Source of the DNA: Ramlibacter cellulosilyticus
GTDB taxonomy: Bacteria; Pseudomonadota; Gammaproteobacteria; Burkholderiales; Burkholderiaceae_C
Length of the DNA stretch: 64,000 nucleotides
Assembly (NCBI RefSeq): GCF_014297465.1
Contig: NZ_JACORT010000005.1
Coordinates: 62,001-126,000, forward strand
Direction of reading: 5' to 3'
This document shows positions 52,837 to 61,282 of this stretch, one piece after another. Positions within the stretch are counted from its first letter, which is position 1; every line of letters begins with the position of its first letter. Made by a program: the position numbers and the translations under genes. The notes beneath the pieces are model-generated. The model saw only the letters and a list, made by a program, of their open reading frames with translations, had not been told where the DNA came from and made no database searches.

Positions 52837-54290
52837 GGCCGCTCCTCCTGCGCGTACGGCGCAAGGCGGTCGGCCGCGCGTTCGGCGGAAGACTCGATCT
52901 CCACCATGCGCACCAGGTCCGCGAGGTTGAAGCGGCCGTCGTGGTGCCAGCCCGCTTCGGGGGAGGTCATCGCGCCGAGCGCCGCGATGCGCGTCACGCC
53001 GGCGCGGCCCAGCGCTTCGGCGAGCGCGAAGAGCTCGCGGGGATCGCAGGCGACGCCTGCTGTCTGCAGGAAACGCGCGTGCGGGGCCACCAGGGGCACG
53101 ACGGCATCCAGCGTGTCGACGGCGCAGACCAGGATGCTGCGCGCGCCCGCCGTGGGGGCGAGCGGCCGCGCGGCGTCGCTGTACGCGACGGACCAGGTTG
53201 CGTCCGGTGCTCCGAGCAGTTCGCAGCCCGCGTCGGACAACGCCTGCAGTTCGGCGGACTGGCGCCAGCCCGAGACCGCGGCCGCTTCCTCCAGCGCGAG
53301 CGCACGGCGCGGAAAGCGGTGCTGCAGGCCCGCGAGTTCCGCCGCCACGTGCTGCGCGAAGCTGCGCGGGTCGGTGCGGCCGCCGCGCTGCACGTAGAAC
53401 AGGTGCGGGGAATAGCAGCCCTGCTGCTCGTAACGCGCGATGTCGTGGGCCGCGAGGCGTGCGGTAGCCGGGCCGCGCTGCGCGTCGAGTGCCGCGCGCG
53501 AAATGACGCCAAAACCGAGCTTGTGCCCGTAGCCCAGGAAGCGCGTGGTGACGGGAACCTGCGCCCGCACCTGCGCGATCGCCTCGTTGCCCCCGTAGGC
53601 CAGCACGGCGTCCGCCTCGCCGAAAACCGCGCCGGCACTCGCCGTGTCGCCGCCCTTCCACCAGGCGATCGCCAGGCAGTCGGCGAGCGGCGGATGCACT
53701 TCGGCCAGCATGCGGGCCATCAGTGTCGCGAAGACGGGCTCCGCGCTGGGCAGCTTGCCGACGTTGCCGGCCTTCACGAGCAGCCCGCAGGCGAGGCTCC
53801 ACAAGGGCAGGCCCGGGACGTTGCCGGCCCAGCTGTGCACCAGCAGGTCGGGCCCGCAGGCGCGCACGAAGCCGCCTTTGGCCGCCGGCTGGAATTCGTC
53901 CAGCACCTTGGGGTTGGCGAAATCCTCGGCGACGAAACGGTGCAGCTGCGGCGCGCGGAAGGACTGCAGGTAACCGGTGAGGCCCAGGCGCACCATCTCC
54001 GCGTCGTAGCCGCTCACGCGCGGCAGCAAGGCCTGCGCCTGCTGGCGGTACGGGTCGCGCGGGTCGAGCAGCCGCGCGATCGCGGCATCGAGGATCTCCA
54101 CGATGCGCGAGACGGGCAGCGGCTTCAGGTGTTCGGCGGCCGCGGCTTTCACGCGCCGCGCGAGCGTGGCGAGCTGCGCGGGCTGCAGGACGGGAACGCG
54201 CACCTCGAGGCCGTCGAACGCGAGCACGTGCCAGCCCACCTCGTCTTCGGCCACGCCCGGCAGGTAGCCCGCGGTCCAGGCGGTCCTCAT
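52833..54290 (-). CDS. luxC: LuxC-like acyl-CoA/acyl reductase
   Basis: The 485-residue protein belongs to the LuxC aldehyde-dehydrogenase-like acyl reductases that reduce an activated carboxylate to an aldehyde with NADPH. The catalytic Cys is C292 in YEQQGCYSPHLFYVQ, matching the acyl-accepting Cys of LuxC. It also has HSWAGNVPGLPLWSL and WWKGGD for cofactor and substrate. Its start overlaps the LuxE-like stop (ATGA), and its stop overlaps the thiZ start. No luxAB luciferase genes are near, so bioluminescence is not the role. Position in a TPP-riboswitch operon suggests reduction of a carboxylated thiamin precursor. Confidence 0.88.
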   Translation of the reverse strand: MRTAWTAGYLPGVAEDEVGWHVLAFDGLEVRVPVLQPAQLATLARRVKAAAAEHLKPLPVSRIVEILDAAIARLLDPRDPYRQQAQALLPRVSGYDAEMVRLGLTGYLQSFRAPQLHRFVAEDFANPKVLDEFQPAAKGGFVRACGPDLLVHSWAGNVPGLPLWSLACGLLVKAGNVGKLPSAEPVFATLMARMLAEVHPPLADCLAIAWWKGGDTASAGAVFGEADAVLAYGGNEAIAQVRAQVPVTTRFLGYGHKLGFGVISRAALDAQRGPATARLAAHDIARYEQQGCYSPHLFYVQRGGRTDPRSFAQHVAAELAGLQHRFPRRALALEEAAAVSGWRQSAELQALSDAGCELLGAPDATWSVAYSDAARPLAPTAGARSILVCAVDTLDAVVPLVAPHARFLQTAGVACDPRELFALAEALGRAGVTRIAALGAMTSPEAGWHHDGRFNLADLVRMVEIESSAERAADRLAPYAQEERP

Positions 54291-55363
54291 GGCTTCGCCG
54301 CTTGCAGGAATTCGGCCACGGCCAGCGAGCAGCCCTTGGCCTGCGCGCCTTCGGCACGACCGAGCAGCAGGAAGCCGTCGCCCGCGGCCACGCCCACGTC
54401 CTCGGTGAGGATGCTGGTGACGGAATTGAAGTTCGCGAGGTCGCAGTGGACCAGCACGCCGCGTTCGCCGCGCGGCACCTCGCGGCCGGTGAGCGGGTCC
54501 ACCAGGCGCGAGCGCAGCCAGTGCGGCCCCGTCTTGACCGAAGGCACGCGGACGTTGCCGTCGTCGTAGAGCTGCGTGCTCAGCTCCGTCATGCCGTACA
54601 TGTTGATGCAGCGCTTGCGCGGCACGCCGAAGGAGGCTTCGAGCCCCGCGTAGAACGCTTCCAGCGGCAGATCGCGGGCCTGGCCCTTGTAGCCGCCGGT
54701 GTCCAGGATGCGGCTGCCTTCCGGCAGGCGCAGGCGCTCGCCGCGGGCGTGCAAGGCGTCCACGAGGTGCACGAAGCTGTAGCTGGCGCCGAGCACCGCG
54801 CAGGGCTGGCCGCCTTCCTCCGCGCGGCGCAGCCACGCCAGCAGGCCTTCGACGTCCATGCCCTCGGGCGTGACGAACCACGCGCTGTCTTCCGCGCCGA
54901 AGTGGCGCACGGCCATCGCGAGGTAGTGCGCGAGCGAGGAGTTGGGCAGCGCCTGCTCGTCGGGGAAGAGGATCGCCATGGGCACGCGCGCCGTGCCGTG
55001 CAGGAAGCGGCGCGCGAAGTTGTCCCGCCAGGACGCGTCCCACACGGCGATGGTCGGGTGGTAGTGCCTGCCCTTCACGTCGCCGCGCGTGGTGCCGCTG
55101 GTCATGAAGACGCGTTCCGCGGCATCCGCCGGCGTGCAGCTGAGCGTCACCTCCTTGAAGGCGCTGATCGGCACCGCGGGAATGTCGCGCCAGCCCTTCA
55201 CCGTGCGCGGCGTCGTGCCGCGCAACTGGCAGAAGCGGCGGTACGCCGCATTGTTCGCGTGCTGGTGCGCGAACAGGCGCAGCGCCAGCGCATCGAATTC
55301 CGCGTCGCTGCAGCCGTCCTGTGCGATGAAGGCGAGCAGCGCCTCGACGAGATCGCCGTGCAT
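54287..55363 (-). CDS. luxE: LuxE-like acyl-protein synthetase/acyl-activating enzyme
   Basis: The 358-residue protein is of the LuxE (PF04443) class, which adenylates a carboxylic acid and passes the acyl group to its own Cys and then to LuxC. The adenylate-forming motif MTSGTTRGDVKG lies near residue 88. YGMTELSTQLYDDG and GVLVHCDLANFNS are family blocks. Near the C-terminus C345 in AKGCSLAVAEF matches the acyl-carrying Cys of LuxE. It begins at the ATG overlapping the thiD stop. With LuxC-like and SDR proteins it could turn a carboxylate into an alcohol. Confidence 0.88.
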   Translation of the reverse strand: MHGDLVEALLAFIAQDGCSDAEFDALALRLFAHQHANNAAYRRFCQLRGTTPRTVKGWRDIPAVPISAFKEVTLSCTPADAAERVFMTSGTTRGDVKGRHYHPTIAVWDASWRDNFARRFLHGTARVPMAILFPDEQALPNSSLAHYLAMAVRHFGAEDSAWFVTPEGMDVEGLLAWLRRAEEGGQPCAVLGASYSFVHLVDALHARGERLRLPEGSRILDTGGYKGQARDLPLEAFYAGLEASFGVPRKRCINMYGMTELSTQLYDDGNVRVPSVKTGPHWLRSRLVDPLTGREVPRGERGVLVHCDLANFNSVTSILTEDVGVAAGDGFLLLGRAEGAQAKGCSLAVAEFLQAAKP

Positions 55364-56202
55364 CACAGCGGCCGCAGTTGCATGGGCCGCGGCGCATGGC
55401 CGTGGTTCAGCGGGCCGCTGCCGGCGCCTGTGCGCACGCGCGCGCCGGCCTCCAGCGCGCCGCGCACGAAGCCGCTGGCACGCGCGACGGCCTCCGGCAG
55501 GTCGGCGCCGAGCGCGAGATGGCTCGCAATGGCGCTGGAGAGCGTGCAGCCGGTGCCATGCGTGTTGGGCGTGGCGATGCGCGGTGCGCGCAGCCACTGC
55601 GGCGCGGCGCCGCGGGCGAGCAGCAGGTCGCTCACGGTGTCGCCCGCGAGATGCCCGCCTTTCACCAGCACGGCCTGCGCGCCGCGTTCCAGGAGCTCGC
55701 GCGCGGCGCGCTCCATGTCGGCTTCGGTCGCGAGGGGACGCCGCACCAGCAACGCGGCTTCGTCGAGGTTGGGCGTGACGACGGTCGCCAGCGGGAAGAG
55801 CTCGCGCACGAGAACCTCGATCGCCGTTTCGTCGATGAGCTTGGCACCGCTGGTGGCCACCATCACGGGATCCAGCACGACGCGGCGCAGGCCGTACCTC
55901 TGCAGCGCCGCGGCGACCGTGCGCACGGTGTCCGCCGAATGCAGCATGCCGATCTTGACGGCATCGACCCCGATGTCCTCGACCACCGCGTCGATCTGGT
56001 CGGCGAGGATGTCCAGCGGCACCGCGTGGATCGAGCGCACGCCCAGGGTGTTCTGCGCGGTGAGGGCCGTGATGGCCGTCATGCCGAAGCAGCCGAGGGC
56101 GGAGAAGGTCTTGAGGTCGGCCTGGATGCCGGCGCCACCGCCCGAGTCGGAGCCTGCGATGGACAGGACGCGGGGGTAGGCGGATGCTGCGGTGCTGTTC
56201 AC
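55363..56202 (-). CDS. thiD: Hydroxymethylpyrimidine/phosphomethylpyrimidine kinase ThiD
   Basis: ThiD phosphorylates HMP and HMP-P in the thiamin pathway. The 279-residue kinase has VLSIAGSDSGGGAGIQADLKTF, GCFGMTAITALTAQNT, VDAVKIGMLHS, LDPVMVATSG and the anion-hole motif TPNTHGTGCTLSSAIAS. All catalytic features are present. It is the first gene after the TPP riboswitch, and its stop overlaps the LuxE-like start. Confidence 0.96.
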   Translation of the reverse strand: MNSTAASAYPRVLSIAGSDSGGGAGIQADLKTFSALGCFGMTAITALTAQNTLGVRSIHAVPLDILADQIDAVVEDIGVDAVKIGMLHSADTVRTVAAALQRYGLRRVVLDPVMVATSGAKLIDETAIEVLVRELFPLATVVTPNLDEAALLVRRPLATEADMERAARELLERGAQAVLVKGGHLAGDTVSDLLLARGAAPQWLRAPRIATPNTHGTGCTLSSAIASHLALGADLPEAVARASGFVRGALEAGARVRTGAGSGPLNHGHAPRPMQLRPL

Positions 56203-56269
56203 GGGGGCTCCTTCGCGAGGCAGGACAGCTCCGAAGGGTTCGCCCCCGACCGCGCGCGCGAGGTCAGGG

Positions 56270-56352
56270 TTGCAGCTCTCCTTCCGCCGGTCTGAACCGG
56301 TTCAAGTTCACGGGTCTGGATCTCAGCACGCCTTGGCGTACACCCCGGAGCT
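56270..56352 (-). ncRNA. TPP riboswitch (THI element) upstream of thiD
   Basis: Read on the minus strand the conserved blocks occur in order: GGGGTG, GTGCTGAGATC, ACCCGTGAACTTGAACC, GGTTCAGACCGGCGGAAGGAGAGC. These are the P2-P3 CUGAGA and P4-P5 ACC..GAACCUGAUC-type elements of the TPP aptamer. The stretch between the aptamer and the thiD start (56203-56269) would hold the expression platform. It contains GC-rich self-complementary sequence (CGCGCGCGCGG, CCGAAGGGTTCG) suited to a terminator or a Shine-Dalgarno sequestering hairpin. Confidence 0.95.
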
Positions 56353-56373
56353 GCGCGCATTGTGGCACAGGAC

Positions 56374-56517
56374 GGTGGGGTTCGCTGGCGCTCACCTTCC
56401 GGCGCTGGCGCGCCGCCACCCTACGAGCACCGGCCGCGCCCCAATGGGAACCGGGCGTGCCCCCGATGTAGGGTGGCGCGGCGCCAGCCGCGGCCGGTGA
56501 GCGCAGCGAACCCCACC
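56374..56517. repeat. Palindromic repeat family B, copy 3
   Basis: The arms GGTGGGGTTCGCTGGCGCTC to CGCCACCCTAC and GTAGGGTGGCGCGG to GTGAGCGCAGCGAACCCC enclose about 45 bases. It lies between the SDR gene (56526) and the thiD riboswitch, both on the minus strand, and may separate the two transcripts. Confidence 0.88.
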
Positions 56518-56525
56518 GAACGGCC

Positions 56526-57302
56526 TCAGAATTTCGTGTAGCCCCCGTCGATCAGGAACTGCTCGCCCGTCGCGTACGCCGACGCCTTGCTCGCCAGGTA
56601 CACCGCGATGCCGCCGAAGTCGTCGATCTCGCCCCAGCGTCGCGCGGGGATGCGGGGCAGCACCGCGTCGGCGAACTTGGGGTTCTGCACCGAGCGCTCG
56701 GTCATGTCCGTCACGATCCAGCCCGGCAGGATGGAATTGACGCGGATCCCGTGGCGCGCGAGTTCGACAGCGAGGGCGCGCACCATCGAGGTGACCGCGC
56801 CCTTGGAGGCACCGTAGTGGCTGTTGCGCGCCGCGCCCTCCACGGCCGCCGTGCTGGCCGTCGCCACCAGCGAACCGCCCTGCCCGTGCTGCGCCATGTG
56901 CCGGGCCGCCGCGCGGAAGGTGAGGAACACGCCTTCCACGTTGATGCGCTGCACGCGCCGGAACTCCTCCAGCGTCATGTCAGTGAGCAGCGTGCCCTTG
57001 CTGGAGACGCCGGCGTTGGCGAAGCAGCTGTCCACGCGCCCCAGGGCCGCGACGGACTGCCCGAACGTGCGCTCCACCTGCGCCTCGTCGCCGACGTCGC
57101 CGACGAAGGCGTGCACGCGGCCGGCGTCCCCGCACTCCTGCGCGAGGGACGCAAGTGCGCGCTCCGTCTTCTCCACGTTCGAGCCCCAGATCGCCACCCT
57201 GGCACCCGCTGCAAGCAGCGCGCGCGCCATGCCGTAGCCGATGCCGCCGTTGCCGCCGGTGACGACGACGCCCTGTCCCGCCAGGTCGAAAGGCCGGTAC
57301 AT
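56526..57302 (-). CDS. Short-chain dehydrogenase/reductase
   Basis: The 258-residue SDR has VTGGNGGIGYGMARALL, NAGVSSKGTLL, ATASTAAVEGAARNSHYGASKGA (Ser, Tyr, Lys triad) and NSILPGWIVTDMTE, the classical fold with a Rossmann nucleotide site. It resembles gluconate-5-dehydrogenase/KDG-type SDRs. Substrate unknown. It follows the GST gene by 4 bases on the same strand and ends just before a family B repeat. Confidence 0.92.
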   Translation of the reverse strand: MYRPFDLAGQGVVVTGGNGGIGYGMARALLAAGARVAIWGSNVEKTERALASLAQECGDAGRVHAFVGDVGDEAQVERTFGQSVAALGRVDSCFANAGVSSKGTLLTDMTLEEFRRVQRINVEGVFLTFRAAARHMAQHGQGGSLVATASTAAVEGAARNSHYGASKGAVTSMVRALAVELARHGIRVNSILPGWIVTDMTERSVQNPKFADAVLPRIPARRWGEIDDFGGIAVYLASKASAYATGEQFLIDGGYTKF

Positions 57303-57306
57303 GCGC

Positions 57307-57933
57307 TCAGGCCTTCTGCGCGGCGACGACCTTCTGCACCTGCGGCGCGGCAGCCAGCCGCGCCATGTGCTCCGCGACCTTGGGGAAGCGCTGCACGTCG
57401 ACGCCATCGCCTTCCAGCCAGCCGGCGATGGTGAAGAGGTAGAGGTCGGCGGTGCTGAAGCGCTCCCCCAGGACCCAGGGGCCCTGCAGCATCTTCTCTT
57501 CGATGAGCGTGAAGCTCTCGGCCATCGTCTGCGGCACCTTCTTCTTCATGGCTTCGATCGCGGCCGTGTCCTCGGCGTCCACCCAGCGGTAGCCCCGCCC
57601 CTTGTGCGCGTGGTTCACGTGCACCGTGGACGCCAGGTAGCTGTTGAACTCGTTCACCTTCGCGAGCAGGAAGGGATCGTCCAGCGGCGCCAGGTTGGCG
57701 GCCGGGAAGGACTGCGCGACGTACTGCAGGATCGCGACGTTCTCGCTGATCGCACCGCGGTCCGTGACGAGCGCGGGCACGCGCCCCTTCGGGTTCACGC
57801 GCAGGTACTCGGGCGAGCGCTGCTGCTGGTTCCTGAAGTCCAGCCGCACGGCCTCGTACGGGGCGCCCGCGTATTCGAGGGCCAGGTGGGAAGCGAGGGC
57901 ACAGGTGCCCGGGGCGTAGTAGAAGGTCAGCAT
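57307..57933 (-). CDS. Glutathione S-transferase (GstA-like)
   Basis: The 208-residue protein starts MLTFYYAPGTCALASHLALE with the beta-class Cys10-like CALAS motif, then NPKGRVPALVTDRG (cis-Pro) and ISENVAILQYVA. The C-terminal helical domain contains FSTADLYLFTIAGW. This is the bacterial beta-class GST pattern. It is co-directional with the SDR downstream. Confidence 0.93.
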   Translation of the reverse strand: MLTFYYAPGTCALASHLALEYAGAPYEAVRLDFRNQQQRSPEYLRVNPKGRVPALVTDRGAISENVAILQYVAQSFPAANLAPLDDPFLLAKVNEFNSYLASTVHVNHAHKGRGYRWVDAEDTAAIEAMKKKVPQTMAESFTLIEEKMLQGPWVLGERFSTADLYLFTIAGWLEGDGVDVQRFPKVAEHMARLAAAPQVQKVVAAQKA

Positions 57934-57965
57934 GCGGCCGATTGTGGTCGGCCGCCGCCGGGCGC

Positions 57966-58415
57966 TCAAGTCCCGATTTTCACCAGTTCGATCTCGAACA
58001 CCAGCGTGGCATTCGGCGGGATCACGCCGCCGGCACCGCGCTCGCCGTACGCCAGCTGCGGCGGGCAGGTGATGCGCGCCTTGCCGCCCGGCTTCATCAG
58101 CTGCACGGCTTCCGTCCAGCAGGGGATCACGCGGTTCAGCGGGAAGGCCGTCGGCTGGCCGCGCTTGTACGAGCTGTCGAACTCGCGGCCGTCCGGGAAC
58201 GTGCCGCGGTAATGCACGGTGACCGTATCGGTCGCCTTGGGCGACGCGCCGCTGCCGGTGACCACGTTCTCGAACACGATGCCGCTCGCGGTCGTGGTGC
58301 GCGCGGTGCCGGTGAGGGCTTTCGCGTTCGGCACCGTTGCAGCGGGCGGGGTGGCGGTCTGCGCGCACGCGGCGACACAGGCGAGGCTGGCGAGGGCGAT
58401 GGAAAGGGTACGCAT
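57966..58415 (-). CDS. FKBP-type peptidyl-prolyl isomerase, probable lipoprotein
   Basis: The 149-residue protein has a lipoprotein signal (SIALASLACVAACAQ; the VAAC lipobox gives Cys17) and a C-terminal FKBP domain: VTVHYRGTFPDGREFDSSYKRG, FPLNRVIPCWTEAVQLMKPGG, PPQLAYGERGAGGVIPPNATLVFEIELV. The active-site Tyr, Phe, Asp and Trp are present. It would assist protein folding at the periplasmic face. It lies between the GST gene and the hybrid kinase gene. Confidence 0.94.
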   Translation of the reverse strand: MRTLSIALASLACVAACAQTATPPAATVPNAKALTGTARTTTASGIVFENVVTGSGASPKATDTVTVHYRGTFPDGREFDSSYKRGQPTAFPLNRVIPCWTEAVQLMKPGGKARITCPPQLAYGERGAGGVIPPNATLVFEIELVKIGT

Positions 58416-58432
58416 GCGGGATTATGGGCTCG

Positions 58433-60415
58433 TCACGCCCCGGGGCGGCAGCGCACGATCGCGTCCAGCAGCAGGTGCGGACGCAACGGCTTGCTCAGGT
58501 GCACCGCGAAGCCGGCGGCCAGCGACTTGCGCTGGTCCTCGGGACGGGCAAAGGCCGTGAGCGCGATCGCCGGGAGCGCGGGCCGGGCCTGCTCCTGTTG
58601 CAGCTCGCGCACGCGCCGCAACAATTCGTAGCCGTCGCGACCGGGCAGGCCGATGTCGCTGACCAGCACGTCGGGCCAGGCCTGCTGCAGCGCCTGCACC
58701 GCCGTGTCGAAGTCTCCCGCCGTCCGCACGCGCACGCCGCGCTCGGAGAGCACCAGCGTCATCATCTCGGTGGCCTCGCGGTCGTCCTCCACCAGCAGCA
58801 CGTCCAGCCCCTGCAAGGCATGCAGCTGCTCCTCGCCGGGCTCGTAGCCGCTTTCGGTTTCAGGGCCCTCGCTGGCCGTCGCGTCGGCAGGCTGCAGGGC
58901 CGGCAGCACCACGCGCATCGTGGTGCCGAGCCCCGGCCCCTCGCTGTGCGCGCTCACCACGCCGCCGTGCAGGTCGACGAGGTGCTTGACGATGGACAGC
59001 CCCAGCCCCAGGCCGCCGTGCCGCCGGTTGCCCGGCGCGTCGCTCTGGGTGAAGCGGTCGAACAGGTGGGGCAGGAATTCCGGCGTGATGCCCTGGCCGA
59101 AGTCGCGCACGTCCAGCAGCAGCCGGTCGCCTTCGCGCCGCAGCAGCACCTCGATGCGGCCGGCGTCGGGCGAGAACTTGACGGCGTTCGTCATCAGGTT
59201 CCAGAAGATCTGCTGGAAGCGCGCCGGGTCCAGCCACGCCGGCGCATGCGCCCCCGCGAGGTCGGTCTCCACGCGGATGCGCCTTTCGTTGATGGGCCCG
59301 GAGAGCGCCTCGATGGAGCTGGCGACCAGGTCCGCGGGATCGGTCCACTCGCGGTCCAGGTGCAGCTTGCCGGAGTTGATGCGCGAGACGTCGAGGATGT
59401 CCGAGATGATGCGCGCCTGCGTCTTCACGTTGCGCTCGATCGCCTCCAGCCCCTTCGCGCCCTCCGGCGTGATGCCGCGCCGCTTGAGGATGTGCACCCA
59501 GCCGATGATCGCGTTCAGCGGCGTGCGCAGTTCGTGCGAGAGCACCGCGATGAAGTCGTCCTTGGTGCGGCTGTGGCGCTCCGCCACCTGCCGTGCCGCC
59601 TGCTCGCGCTCCAGCACGTCGCGGCGGCGCTGCTCCAGCTCGTGCCGCTCCGAGACGTCGATGGCGATGGCGATGCGCACCCCGGGCTCCACGTGCGGCG
59701 ACACGCTCCACTCCAGGGGCACGGGCCGGCCCGCCGCGTGCAGCAGCGGGAACTCGCCGCGCCACGGGGCGCCCTCGCCGCCCGCCGTCGCGAGCTGCCG
59801 CGCCACGAAGGACTGCCAGTCGGGCGGGACGATGTCGCTCACGGCGAGCCCGATCAGCGCCTCGCGGCTGCGCCCCAGCAGGCGAACCAGCGCCGGGTTC
59901 ACGTCCGCGAAGCGGCCCTGTTCGTCCAGCAGCGCGATGCCGCTCTGCGCCTGGTCGTAGATGGCGCGGAAACGCTGCTCGCTGCGTCGCATGCGGTCTT
60001 CGGCGGTGCGCGCGCGGATCAGGGCCTGCAGCGTGGCGACCAGCACCGCGGGCTCGACCGGATGCACCATGTAGCCGTCGGCGCCGGCATTGAGGCCGGT
60101 GACGCGGTCCTCGTTGCGCACGTACTCCGCCGAGAGATGCACGACCGGCAGCGTGGCCGTCTGCGGGTTCGCGCGGATGCGGCGGCAAAGCTCGAAACCG
60201 TCGGTGTCGGGGAGGTGCACGTCCAGCACCACGGCGGAGACGCCGCCCGCGATCAGTTCCATCGCTTCGGCGCCGCTGCCCGCCTCTGCCGTGCGGAAGC
60301 CGGCCGCGCGCACGACCCGCCCCGTGGCGTACCGCGTCGCCGGGTTGTCGTCCACCACCAGCACGGTGTGCTCCGCGCGTTCGATGGTGGGGTGGATGAC
60401 CTCCGGATCGATCAT
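58433..60415 (-). CDS. Hybrid histidine kinase: receiver-PAS-HisKA-HATPase-receiver
   Basis: The 660-residue cytoplasmic protein has an N-terminal receiver (about residues 15-135; VLVVDDNPATRYATG, VVLDVHLPDTDGFEL), a PAS domain (about 145-265; FRAIYDQAQSGIALLDEQGRF), HisKA with H in [15 protein letters not shown], HATPase (NLMTNAVKFSPD, GGLGLGLSIVKHL) and a C-terminal receiver (VLLVEDDREATEMM, VLVSDIGLPGRDGYEL). No membrane helix. It is the last gene of the stressosome operon, overlapping the upstream kinase by four bases, and could be the output or a phosphorelay hub. Confidence 0.95.
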   Translation of the reverse strand: MIDPEVIHPTIERAEHTVLVVDDNPATRYATGRVVRAAGFRTAEAGSGAEAMELIAGGVSAVVLDVHLPDTDGFELCRRIRANPQTATLPVVHLSAEYVRNEDRVTGLNAGADGYMVHPVEPAVLVATLQALIRARTAEDRMRRSEQRFRAIYDQAQSGIALLDEQGRFADVNPALVRLLGRSREALIGLAVSDIVPPDWQSFVARQLATAGGEGAPWRGEFPLLHAAGRPVPLEWSVSPHVEPGVRIAIAIDVSERHELEQRRRDVLEREQAARQVAERHSRTKDDFIAVLSHELRTPLNAIIGWVHILKRRGITPEGAKGLEAIERNVKTQARIISDILDVSRINSGKLHLDREWTDPADLVASSIEALSGPINERRIRVETDLAGAHAPAWLDPARFQQIFWNLMTNAVKFSPDAGRIEVLLRREGDRLLLDVRDFGQGITPEFLPHLFDRFTQSDAPGNRRHGGLGLGLSIVKHLVDLHGGVVSAHSEGPGLGTTMRVVLPALQPADATASEGPETESGYEPGEEQLHALQGLDVLLVEDDREATEMMTLVLSERGVRVRTAGDFDTAVQALQQAWPDVLVSDIGLPGRDGYELLRRVRELQQEQARPALPAIALTAFARPEDQRKSLAAGFAVHLSKPLRPHLLLDAIVRCRPGA

Positions 60416-61281
60416 TCCGGTTTCGCGCCCTCCAGTTGGACAGGGATGGTGACGGAAAAGACGGAACCCTTGCCGGGCTCGCTGCGCAGGTCGACGCTGC
60501 CACCGAGCAGCGTCGCGAGCTTCTTGCTGAGCGACAGCCCCAGCCCGGTGCCGCGCAGGCGCTTCTGCAGCGGCGACTGCACCTGCTGGAAGTCCTCGAA
60601 GATGGAGGCGTGGAACTCCGGCGCGATGCCGATGCCCGTGTCCGCCACGGAGAAGGTGACGCGGCCGTCGCCCTCGAATCTCGCGCCGACGCGCACTTCG
60701 CCCTTCGGCGTGAACTTCAGCGCGTTGGCGATGAAGTTGCGCAGGATCTGCGACAGCTTGCGGTCGTCCGTGTACAGCTTGGGCACGTCCTGCGGCTCCT
60801 CGAACACGAGGTTGACCGCGGCGTTGGTGAGCACCGGCTTGAACATGCCGCGCAGCGCCGAGAACAGGTCGACCATCTCGAACCAGGCGGGGGAGATCTC
60901 CACGCGCCCGGCCTCGACCTTCGCGAGGTCCAGCAGGTCGTCGACCATCTCCGCGAATTCGGTGGCGTTCTGCTGGATGAAGGCGACCTGCCGCTCCTGC
61001 TCCTCGGTGAGCGGGCCGTCGACGCGATCGAGCAGCAGGCGCGTGATGCTGCGGATGGAGTTGATCGGCGTGCGGAACTCGTGGCTCATGTAGGCCAGGA
61101 AGCGGCTCTTGAGGTCCGTCGCCTGGCGCAGCTGCTCGGCCTGCGAGTCGAGCTCCGCGTACAGCGCCAGCACGCCGCGGTTGGTCTCCTCCAGTTCGGC
61201 GCGCAGATCCTGCGCTTCCTGGCGGCTTTCCGCCAGGGCGGCCTGCAGGTCGGTGGGAGGCGTGGAGGTGTCGGGGGGCAT
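60412..61281 (-). CDS. Histidine kinase of the stressosome operon
   Basis: The 289-residue kinase has an N-terminal coiled coil (LQAALAESRQEAQDLRAELE), HisKA with H in MSHEFRTPINSIRSI and HATPase with NFIANALKFTPKGE and GTGLGLSLSKKLA. There is no sensor domain and no membrane segment, so it probably receives its signal through protein contact. It directly follows the RsbX-type gene (1-base gap) and precedes the hybrid kinase, which makes it a candidate partner of the stressosome. Confidence 0.93.
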   Translation of the reverse strand: MPPDTSTPPTDLQAALAESRQEAQDLRAELEETNRGVLALYAELDSQAEQLRQATDLKSRFLAYMSHEFRTPINSIRSITRLLLDRVDGPLTEEQERQVAFIQQNATEFAEMVDDLLDLAKVEAGRVEISPAWFEMVDLFSALRGMFKPVLTNAAVNLVFEEPQDVPKLYTDDRKLSQILRNFIANALKFTPKGEVRVGARFEGDGRVTFSVADTGIGIAPEFHASIFEDFQQVQSPLQKRLRGTGLGLSLSKKLATLLGGSVDLRSEPGKGSVFSVTIPVQLEGAKPE

Positions 61282-61282
61282 G

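Noticed and set aside
52833..55363. A bioluminescence lux operon
   Set aside because: Only LuxC- and LuxE-like genes are present. There is no luxA, luxB or luxD, and the surrounding genes are for thiamin salvage.
58337..61093. A 918-residue plus-strand open frame opposite the hybrid kinase and histidine kinase
   Set aside because: It is the complement of two clear kinase genes and shows only repetitive Arg/His/Gln-rich antisense composition.
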